In this document: positions 7,488 through 12,597 of the stretch, in pieces
Numbering within the stretch: position 1 is the first letter of the stretch
How the letters are laid out: each line of letters opens with the position of its first letter
Assembly (NCBI GenBank): GCA_001643475.1
Contig: LXTK01000072.1
Location: 1-12,597, forward strand
Reading direction: 5' to 3'
Origin: Proteobacteria bacterium SPGG2
Lineage (GTDB): Bacteria; Pseudomonadota; Gammaproteobacteria; Acidiferrobacterales; SPGG2
Length of the DNA stretch: 12,597 nt
Program-made: the position numbers and the translations under genes
The notes under the pieces: model-generated
The model's database searches: none
Seen by the model: only the letters and a program-made list of their open reading frames with translations
Told to the model about the DNA's origin: nothing

Positions 7488-8546
7488 ATGCGTCTCCTGA
7501 CTACCTGCATCGGCGCCTACCCGAAACCTGACTACGTCACCATTCCGGACTGGTTCAAGAGTACGGAAGGCCCGGATACGCGCACACCCACCAAGGACTG
7601 GGCATCAGCGGTCGAAAAACTCGGCGATCAGGCGGAAGAAATCTTTGCCCGCGGCACCCGCGATGCGATCGAAGATCAGATCAGCGCCGGCATTGACATC
7701 CCCACCGATGGTGAGATCCGCCGGGAAGATTATATCCATTACCACTGCCGACATATCGATGGTATCGATTTCACAAAGCTAACTGAAAAGGTACTTCGCG
7801 ATGGGGCTTATAGCGCGGAGTTACCGACGGTCACCGGTCCCGTGCGGGCGCGCGACCATTTTCTGCCGCATGATTGGCGGGTGGCGCAATCATTCACAGA
7901 TAAACCGGTAAAGATGACCATACCCGGACCAATGACGATTTCCGATACCATCGTCGATCATTACTATGATGACCCGGCACGGTTCGGTGCTGAACTCGCC
8001 AACGCACTCAACTTTGAGGTACTGGCTTTAGCGGACGCGGGTTGCAAAAACATCCAGATCGACGAGCCCCTATTTGCGCGGCGGCGACAAGACGCGCTCG
8101 AGTTCGGCATTGAGAACTTAGAACGCGCCTTCCATGGCTGTCCCGCCGGCGTGGTACGCACCATGCATATGTGTTGTGGTTACCCAGACCGACTCGACAA
8201 CCCTAACTATCCTAAAGCGCCTCCGGAATCTTATTCGCAGCTGGCTGATGCAGTCGAGCAGTCATCCATCGATGCTGTATCTATCGAAGACGCACACCGA
8301 CACAACGACTTGACCCTGCTGGAGCACTTCGAAACGACAACCGTCATCCTCGGCGTCGTCGCTATCGCCAAGAGCCATATTGAGTCTGCGGAGGAGATTC
8401 GCTCACGCCTACAACAGGCCCTGGAACACATCGACGCCGAACGCCTGATAGCAGCGCCGGATTGCGGCCTTGGTCTATTAGGTCGTGAGCGCGCGATTGC
8501 CAAACTCCGAAATCTCTGTACTGCCGCCCACTCGCTAGGTAAGTAA
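7488..8546 (+). CDS. Core MetE-like cobalamin-independent methionine synthase (catalytic domain only)
   Basis: The 352-residue protein corresponds to the C-terminal catalytic barrel of MetE and lacks the N-terminal half of the ~750-residue enzyme. The zinc ligands known from E. coli MetE (His641, Cys643, Glu665, Cys726) have clear counterparts: H227-M-C229 in M-H-M-C-C-G-Y, E267 in S-I-E-D-A-H, and C326 in A-P-D-C-G-L-G. I-D-E-P at 191-194 and T-D-G-E-I-R-R at 73-79 are also family-like. There is an insertion of about 15 residues between Cys229 and Glu267 relative to MetE. It should methylate homocysteine or a related thiol. Short core MetE proteins are known not to use the usual folate substrate in several cases, so the methyl donor is open. 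The ribosome site is weak. It converges on the homocysteine methyltransferase fusion, with 14 nt between stop codons. Confidence 0.85.
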   Translation: MRLLTTCIGAYPKPDYVTIPDWFKSTEGPDTRTPTKDWASAVEKLGDQAEEIFARGTRDAIEDQISAGIDIPTDGEIRREDYIHYHCRHIDGIDFTKLTEKVLRDGAYSAELPTVTGPVRARDHFLPHDWRVAQSFTDKPVKMTIPGPMTISDTIVDHYYDDPARFGAELANALNFEVLALADAGCKNIQIDEPLFARRRQDALEFGIENLERAFHGCPAGVVRTMHMCCGYPDRLDNPNYPKAPPESYSQLADAVEQSSIDAVSIEDAHRHNDLTLLEHFETTTVILGVVAIAKSHIESAEEIRSRLQQALEHIDAERLIAAPDCGLGLLGRERAIAKLRNLCTAAHSLGK

Positions 8547-8560
8547 TGGCAAATATAATG

Positions 8561-8577
8561 CTAAGCGCTTTGCTTAG
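8561..8577. terminator. Short hairpin between convergent genes, possible bidirectional terminator
   Basis: CTAAGC at 8561-8566 pairs perfectly with GCTTAG at 8572-8577 across a 5-nt loop. It overlaps the stop codon of the minus-strand fusion gene and lies 15 nt past the stop of the plus-strand gene. On the minus strand it is followed by an AT-rich run with scattered T (cattatattt), not by a true T-tract. The six-pair stem is modest, so this call is tentative. Confidence 0.35.
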
Positions 8578-10318
8578 GCTTTAGCTTCGCCTCGATTAAA
8601 TACATCACGATTGCATTGTCCTGCCCGAACTCCAGATGATAGGCGTCGGACATCTGTTCGACGCGGCGAATCTGATCGATATTCTCGTCGAACGCTGGAC
8701 CAAAATAGTGAAAACTAAAATCAATGACTCTCGATTCCAGACCAGCTGCCTCCATAAGCTCAGCTGTCGCAAGCTGACTAAGAATCGAGATCTGCATGAG
8801 GTAGGCAGTACCCTCATCGGCCAATATATCGGGTAGCAGCCGGATCAAGTGGTCGAGTAGATTCCTGCCCCAGAAATCCACGGGCCGATGTCCGATGAAC
8901 TCTCCCATCGGATCTACCGGCATCTGGTACAGACTAGCCACAACCAAATCGTATTTCTGCTCGGGCAGGTAAGTATACAGATCCACCGCCTCGCCGCTAA
9001 CACGATCGGCGACGTTGTTGCGAAATGCATTGGCAAGCGTATTGGCGACCGCTTCGCGTTGGATGTCGACCGCGTGTACTTGGTGCGCACCGTTTAGGGC
9101 GAGCTGTATTGTCAAGATCCCGGTGCCGCAGCCGACGTCGAGACATCGCTTGCCCTTGCCGACACCTGAGCTGAAAAGATGCTTCCACAACAAAAAGCTT
9201 CCCTGGGTGGGCTGGAACACCCCACGGTCACAAACGATTTCAGGAAAACTAAGCGGAAACAGATCGCGTTGTTTGTCGTCAAGCCAACGTGCCGGCGCTT
9301 TCGCCTTTCGGTCAGCCCTGACCTTGGCGCTGGTCGAATCTTTAGCAACACGACTAGAGGTGCGACCAGGTTTTGTGTTCACCAGTGCTCGCCGCGCGGC
9401 ATCGATGTGTTCGGGGGTAACACCACAACAACCACCGACAATCTGTGCCCCCTCTTCACGCCATTGCAGCGCCAATCGCGCGTAGTCCTCGGGGCCGACG
9501 CTATCATCGAATTTCCAACCCGGGTCTAGGTAATGGCCGAGATTGGGGTAGACCCCAAGCGGCAGATCAGTAAAGTCTCGCAACCAAGGTAACATATCGG
9601 GCACGTGATCGATGGGCAAGCAATTGATCATCAGCCCACCGATACCCATTTTTTCGAACTGCCGAGCCGCACGCCCAAACAGATCGCCTTCCGGGCCACC
9701 CCAATGTTGGCCATACACGCCACAAACGCCCTGACGGCAACGACGAAAACTAAGCCACACCGGTAGCCCCGTGCCAAGCATCATCTCTATGGCGGGAAAC
9801 GTCAGATTCTCACGGATGAGTGATAATGTCTCCATCAAGATGAGGTCGGGCGGGTCTTCCTCGAACACACGCGCCAACAGTTCGAGCGTGCCTTGTCGCT
9901 GCACGTTGTCCACGTCGCCATTGAGACTAAACGCCACCGCACATTGGTCTTTCTTGCCGGCTTCGTCGATCGCCTGGCGTACGAGTCTTACGCCAAGTCT
10001 CGCTATGTCCATCCAGTGGCTCGGACCGGCCGAGCCAACCGATGTGCGCGCCTCCATTTCTGGCGCGTTCATGATTGCCCAAGTATCGGTGGAAACGATA
10101 TTGCAGCCGGCATCGATATATCGACGGTGGACTTCTAAGGTAGCACGCGGTGCATTATATAGACCCCAGGTTCCCCACAGTTGCTTGTCACTAAGGCGGA
10201 AGTCTTTGAGGCCAATTTGCTGCAATTCGGTAGCGATGCCACCATCCAGAATTACACACTGGTGGTCCGCAATGAGCTGTTGGATCCGCTGGTAAGGGTC
10301 AGAGTAGCTGTTAGGCAT
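8561..10318 (-). CDS. Fusion: homocysteine S-methyltransferase domain + SAM-dependent methyltransferase domain
   Basis: The protein has 585 residues from ATG 10318, which overlaps the arsC stop codon by 8 nt (ATGCCTAA). A GTG two codons earlier (10324) is an alternative, and no strong ribosome site is visible, so translation is probably coupled. Residues 20-315 are a pfam02574 homocysteine S-methyltransferase barrel: L-D-G-G-I-A-T-E at 24-31, and zinc cysteines at C233 (I-N-C-L-P) and C297/C298 (G-G-C-C-G). Residues 316-345 form a Lys/Arg/Ser/Ala-rich linker. Residues 346-585 are a class I methyltransferase with motif I L-D-V-G-C-G-T-G at 393-400, V-D-I at 417-419, and A-S-L-Y-Q-M-P at 461-467, where HemK-like enzymes have N-P-P-Y. 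Neither half looks decayed. It is the last gene of an arsR-arsI-arsC operon, which implies a role in arsenic or organoarsenical metabolism. I know of no characterised ars protein with this architecture. Domain calls are firm; the reaction is unknown. Confidence 0.88.
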   Translation of the reverse strand: MPNSYSDPYQRIQQLIADHQCVILDGGIATELQQIGLKDFRLSDKQLWGTWGLYNAPRATLEVHRRYIDAGCNIVSTDTWAIMNAPEMEARTSVGSAGPSHWMDIARLGVRLVRQAIDEAGKKDQCAVAFSLNGDVDNVQRQGTLELLARVFEEDPPDLILMETLSLIRENLTFPAIEMMLGTGLPVWLSFRRCRQGVCGVYGQHWGGPEGDLFGRAARQFEKMGIGGLMINCLPIDHVPDMLPWLRDFTDLPLGVYPNLGHYLDPGWKFDDSVGPEDYARLALQWREEGAQIVGGCCGVTPEHIDAARRALVNTKPGRTSSRVAKDSTSAKVRADRKAKAPARWLDDKQRDLFPLSFPEIVCDRGVFQPTQGSFLLWKHLFSSGVGKGKRCLDVGCGTGILTIQLALNGAHQVHAVDIQREAVANTLANAFRNNVADRVSGEAVDLYTYLPEQKYDLVVASLYQMPVDPMGEFIGHRPVDFWGRNLLDHLIRLLPDILADEGTAYLMQISILSQLATAELMEAAGLESRVIDFSFHYFGPAFDENIDQIRRVEQMSDAYHLEFGQDNAIVMYLIEAKLKPKQSA

Positions 10319-10853
10319 GATCACTGGGATGCGTGCAGATTGCTCCCGCTACGCCGCTCGAAAGTTCGCTCAGGTCAGCCAGTTTTCGTCGAAGTGTTTC
10401 CGTGTCCAGCTTTTCCAAAGGCAGATTGACAAAAACGGACAGGGTATTGTTGATACGTCCATATATCTCGGTGAAGAACGCCTGTGTTTCGGCTTCCGTG
10501 CCCTCGAATTTCGCCGGATCGGGTAAGTCCCATTGCGCAGTAACCGGCTTGCCTGGCCACACCGGGCAGGCTTCACCCGCGGCCTGATCGCAGACGCTAA
10601 TGACAAAATCCATGGTTGGGGCATTCTCGCCGCAGAACTCATCCCAGCTCTGGGATCGCAGATCCGCTATGGGATGCTCAAACCGAGTCAGCAACGCCAG
10701 CGTATGCGGGTTGACGCTGCCGCTAGGATGACTACCGGCGCTATAGGCAGAAAAACGACCCTGTCCGATACGATTGAGGATGGACTCTGCCATGATGCTG
10801 CGACAGGAATTGCCGGTACACAGGAACAGGACCTTATATAAGGTATCACTCAC
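10311..10853 (-). CDS. arsC: Arsenate reductase, low-molecular-weight phosphatase type
   Basis: The protein has 180 residues from GTG 10853, 10 nt after the stop of the arsI-like gene. A longer frame from GTG 10907 would add 18 residues before the usual N-terminus and overlap that gene by 44 nt. The P-loop C12-T-G-N-S-C-R18-S gives nucleophile Cys12 and Arg18 of the C-x5-R motif. The resolving pair lies at C88 (S-V-C-D) and C96 (E-A-C-P-V-W-P-G), and D-P-A near residue 112 supplies the expected acid region. It reduces As(V) to As(III) in the cytosol with thioredoxin- or glutaredoxin-type reductants. It sits third in the arsR operon, and its stop overlaps the start of the fusion gene. The family call is secure; the electron donor is not. 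Confidence 0.92.
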   Translation of the reverse strand: MSDTLYKVLFLCTGNSCRSIMAESILNRIGQGRFSAYSAGSHPSGSVNPHTLALLTRFEHPIADLRSQSWDEFCGENAPTMDFVISVCDQAAGEACPVWPGKPVTAQWDLPDPAKFEGTEAETQAFFTEIYGRINNTLSVFVNLPLEKLDTETLRRKLADLSELSSGVAGAICTHPSDHA

Positions 10854-10863
10854 ACGACACCAC

Positions 10864-11328
10864 TCACGGCCGGCAGCAAGTACTGGAATCCGATTGGTTC
10901 TCTGCACTCGCCTCTACGAGGCGCGGCACATCAGCAGACACGATCGTGTCATCGCCATAAACCGTTTTATCGGCGTAACTATAGAAAGTCTCCCAAGGTG
11001 TTCCCTGAGGATCGGCCACCCAAGCCTTGTCCGAAACAACGTAACAGCAAGTAGCTTGATTTTGTCTAAACATACCCTTATCCGCAGCCTCAAGTCGAGC
11101 GGTAATCTCCGTTAGCTCATCGCTACTATCGACCTGTATACCAAGATGATCAATCCCGATACGATTGCCGCCGTGAGTCGAAACCACAAAATTTACACGC
11201 GGATCGTCTAACAACCATTTGGCGTAGTCGCTCTTTTCGAGCGTAGGCTTCTCGCCGAACAAGATAGTATAAAACTCGACGGACCCAGCGAGATCCTCAA
11301 CCCCAATGTGAACGTGTAGTCTTTTCAT
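10864..11328 (-). CDS. arsI: ArsI/CadI-type vicinal oxygen chelate protein, probable C-As lyase
   Basis: The 154-residue protein has the two beta-alpha-beta-beta-beta modules of the glyoxalase/dioxygenase fold. Likely Fe(II) ligands are His5 (or His7), His61 (I-D-H-L-G) and Glu113 (P-W-E-T-F). The vicinal pair C94-C95 in T-C-C-Y matches the trivalent-arsenic site that marks ArsI; in Thermomonospora ArsI the corresponding residues are His5, His62, Cys96/Cys97 and Glu115. The C-terminus ends in a further Cys-Cys (S-T-C-C-R-P), also seen in relatives. ArsI cleaves the C-As bond of methylarsenite and aromatic arsenicals with oxygen. The ATG overlaps the arsR stop (ATGA), so translation is coupled. 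CadI-like proteins of unknown substrate share the fold, but the operon context favours ArsI. Confidence 0.85.
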   Translation of the reverse strand: MKRLHVHIGVEDLAGSVEFYTILFGEKPTLEKSDYAKWLLDDPRVNFVVSTHGGNRIGIDHLGIQVDSSDELTEITARLEAADKGMFRQNQATCCYVVSDKAWVADPQGTPWETFYSYADKTVYGDDTIVSADVPRLVEASAENQSDSSTCCRP

Positions 11329-11687
11329 TGCTTACTCCTTTGTGCCGAAACGCTACGCTTTCTAGACGAGCTCGACAGTAGTGCTTGTGAACGGACGGCT
11401 GAGTACCCCTGACAGCAATCCTCGGTTAAGAACGCAAGCAGGTCGCCCATACCCTCAAAATCAGTCGCATAATAGATCTGTCTGCTTTCTCGTCGCGACG
11501 TCAGTAGGCTGGCACGTTCCAGTTCTTTCAAATGGAAAGACAGAGTCGCCGGCGCTACACTGATTTCCTCACCGATAGCGCCGGCCGCGAGTCCGGTTGG
11601 GCCGACCTTCACCAGCAACCGAAATATGCGCAATCGGGTTTCCTGCGCAAGCGCCGCCAATGCCGTAAGGACTTGCTTAGTGTTCAT
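11325..11687 (-). CDS. arsR: ArsR-family arsenic-responsive repressor
   Basis: The 120-residue winged-helix protein has a recognition-helix region A-P-A-T-L-S-F-H-L-K-E-L-E near 45-57 and a wing at 63-73. The inducer site is a vicinal pair C91-C92 in L-T-E-D-C-C-Q-G after the last family helix, as in the Acidithiobacillus-type ArsR. The third cysteine of that type is absent here; ArsR proteins with only two such cysteines have been reported to prefer methylarsenite (Shewanella putrefaciens). A tail of about 25 residues rich in Ser and Arg follows. The gene has no Shine-Dalgarno, and its promoter places transcription start at the ATG. It heads the operon with the arsI-like gene, arsC and the methyltransferase fusion. 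Confidence 0.92.
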   Translation of the reverse strand: MNTKQVLTALAALAQETRLRIFRLLVKVGPTGLAAGAIGEEISVAPATLSFHLKELERASLLTSRRESRQIYYATDFEGMGDLLAFLTEDCCQGYSAVRSQALLSSSSRKRSVSAQRSKQ

Positions 11688-11717
11688 ATTTCGATATTAT
11701 TGGAAATATCGAAATAT
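11686..11717. promoter_or_regulatory. ArsR operator: perfect 13-bp inverted repeat over promoter and start codon
   Basis: The left arm atatttcgatatt (11686-11698) is the exact reverse complement of the right arm aatatcgaaatat (11705-11717), with a 6-nt spacer. It spans from the last base of the -35 element through the -10 element to the arsR start codon. A dimeric ArsR bound here would block RNA polymerase, the normal mode of arsR autoregulation. The TTTCGA/TCGAAA half-sites are a plausible ArsR target; binding itself is inferred. Confidence 0.85.
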
Positions 11718-11722
11718 ATCAA
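11694..11722 (-). promoter_or_regulatory. Sigma70-type promoter of the ars operon, predicted leaderless
   Basis: On the minus strand, TTGATA (-35, 11717-11722) and TAATAT (-10, 11694-11699) are separated by exactly 17 nt. Six nucleotides after the -10 comes the A of the arsR ATG (11687), the expected transcription start. The mRNA would then begin at the start codon, which fits the lack of any ribosome binding site. The whole promoter lies in the 41-nt gap after the LysR gene. Confidence 0.75.
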
Positions 11723-11728
11723 GTAGCG

Positions 11729-12597
11729 TTAAACCTTGGCGCGGCCCAAGGAGGCAACGTGATCGACACTCTCCAAGAAGGCGCGCACGATGCGAAGTCG
11801 TCGACGCTCCTGCAGACATACGACATGCTCAGTAATCTCCAGGCGCACATCGCGTACGCGCAACGCAGTCAGGCGCTTATCGCGGTCAAACTCAGCTTCC
11901 GACACCACGCCGATACCGAGCCCGGCTGCGACCGCCTCGCGCACCGCTTCGCGGCTCTCGATCTGCATGACCGCCTGCGGTCGCACATTTGCCTTCGTCA
12001 AGGCCGCTTGAAAGATCTGCCGCGTCACCGACGCTGCCTCACGTAAGATCATGCGTTGCGCGCCCACCTCCGCCAGACGAATCGACGAACGCTTGGCCCA
12101 CGGGTGGGTACGCGGTACAAACAGTACCAAACGGCTACGCCGGTAAGGGACAGCAAAGAACCGTGGATCATCATCGACCTTGGCCAATACGGCGACGTCG
12201 ATCCTGTGATTGCGAATGTCTTCTAAGACCTTGTCCGCGTTGCCCATCGACAGCGACACGTCGAGACCCGGATGGCGCCGGTTAAACGCGGCCAGAATTG
12301 GAATGATATGATGCGGGCCGTCTGCACCAACTTTGATTTGGCCCCCTTGCAACTCGCGCGCGGCCCCCAGTAGATCCTCAGCCTCCTCCTCCAAAGTGAA
12401 CAGGCGTTGGGTGATCGCGAACAAGGTGTCGCCGATTTCCGTCGGCACCACGCGCCGACCACGTCGATCGAAAAGCTGTACGCCATAGGCCGACTCCAAC
12501 GCCTTTACCTGGCTCGATATGGTCGGCTGGGTCACACGCAGCGCCCGTGCTGCGGTCGAGAAACTACCTTCCCGTGCCACCGCATGAAATGCGCGCA
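11729..12597 (-). CDS. LysR-family transcriptional regulator (5' end cut by window edge), phosphonate-associated type
   Basis: The frame stays open to the right edge: codons upstream of the internal GTG at 12580 read R-A-F-H-A-V-A-R-E-G-S-F, the usual second to third line of a LysR protein. The true start, probably about 8 codons further on, is therefore missing. A winged HTH follows (A-A-R-A-L-R-V-T-Q-P-T-I-S-S-Q-V-K-A-L-E), then R-R-G-R-R-V and a substrate-binding domain with A-D-G-P-H-H near its start and S-R-E-A-V-R-E-A-V-A-A-G-L-G near its end. From memory these segments fit the LysR subfamily linked to 2-aminoethylphosphonate catabolism (TIGR03339). Its target genes probably lie outside the window. 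It reads in the same direction as arsR, 41 nt upstream, but arsR has its own promoter. Confidence 0.88.
   Translation of the reverse strand, partial: RAFHAVAREGSFSTAARALRVTQPTISSQVKALESAYGVQLFDRRGRRVVPTEIGDTLFAITQRLFTLEEEAEDLLGAARELQGGQIKVGADGPHHIIPILAAFNRRHPGLDVSLSMGNADKVLEDIRNHRIDVAVLAKVDDDPRFFAVPYRRSRLVLFVPRTHPWAKRSSIRLAEVGAQRMILREAASVTRQIFQAALTKANVRPQAVMQIESREAVREAVAAGLGIGVVSEAEFDRDKRLTALRVRDVRLEITEHVVCLQERRRLRIVRAFLESVDHVASLGRAKV

Noticed and set aside
8561..9288. SAM domain of the fusion as an ArsM arsenite methyltransferase
   Set aside because: It lacks the spaced conserved cysteines of ArsM; only Cys363, Cys392 and Cys397 occur, two of them in or beside the SAM-binding loop. It looks closer to HemK/PrmA-like folds.
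10854..10907. N-terminal extension of ArsC from GTG 10907
   Set aside because: It adds 18 residues before the normal family start and overlaps the arsI-like gene by 44 nt. The GTG at 10853 gives the usual spacing to the C-x5-R loop.
10864..11328. Arsenic-operon VOC protein as an ordinary glyoxalase I
   Set aside because: The vicinal Cys pair T-C-C-Y and the ars operon context fit ArsI/CadI and not methylglyoxal detoxification.

Overview
The 12.6 kb window is protein-coding on most of its length, with no RNA gene, insertion sequence or CRISPR array that I can see. The gene families and their styles (an FtsK tail, a PiT/DUF47 pair, a one-polypeptide dimethylglycine-dehydrogenase-type oxidoreductase, and a LysR of the phosphonate-associated type) suggest a proteobacterium, most likely an uncultured, possibly marine, gammaproteobacterium. 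That assignment is inference. The window looks like a whole assembled contig: its first 11 bases match the end of an Illumina adapter, and the last gene runs off the right edge.

Layout from left to right: (1) 1-1302, minus strand: an ABC-exporter membrane domain whose ATPase domain breaks off inside the Walker A motif and continues as the last ~35 residues of FtsK. This is almost certainly a chimeric join at a 15-21 nt stretch of shared sequence. (2) 1488-6812, minus strand, read right to left: a DUF47/PhoU-like regulator, a PiT phosphate transporter, a HAD-family nucleotidase-like phosphatase 3 nt after it, and then an FAD plus GcvT-domain oxidoreductase (dimethylglycine/sarcosine dehydrogenase type). 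(3) 6813-7487: a 675-nt gap rich in inverted repeats with no convincing gene. (4) 7488-8546, plus strand: a short MetE-like methionine synthase (catalytic domain only, all zinc ligands present). (5) 8561-11687, minus strand: a four-gene operon that overlaps or nearly overlaps throughout, arsR - arsI-like C-As lyase - arsC - a large fusion of a homocysteine S-methyltransferase with a SAM-dependent methyltransferase. (6) 11729-12597, minus strand: a 5'-truncated LysR regulator.

The most interesting part is the ars operon. It has an As(V) reductase and an organoarsenical lyase but no arsenic efflux pump in view. The place at its end is taken by a two-domain methyl-transfer enzyme that carries the homocysteine methyltransferase zinc cysteines and a SAM-binding Rossmann motif. 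arsR has a near-ideal sigma70 promoter whose predicted start point is the A of the ATG, so the mRNA is probably leaderless. A perfect 13-bp inverted repeat covers the -10, the spacer and the start codon and is the likely ArsR operator.

Three neighbouring loci handle one-carbon or methyl groups on homocysteine or N-methyl compounds: the core MetE, the homocysteine methyltransferase fusion, and the DMGDH-like enzyme. The phosphate transporter is also a possible route of arsenate entry. A functional link between these units is inferred from proximity only.
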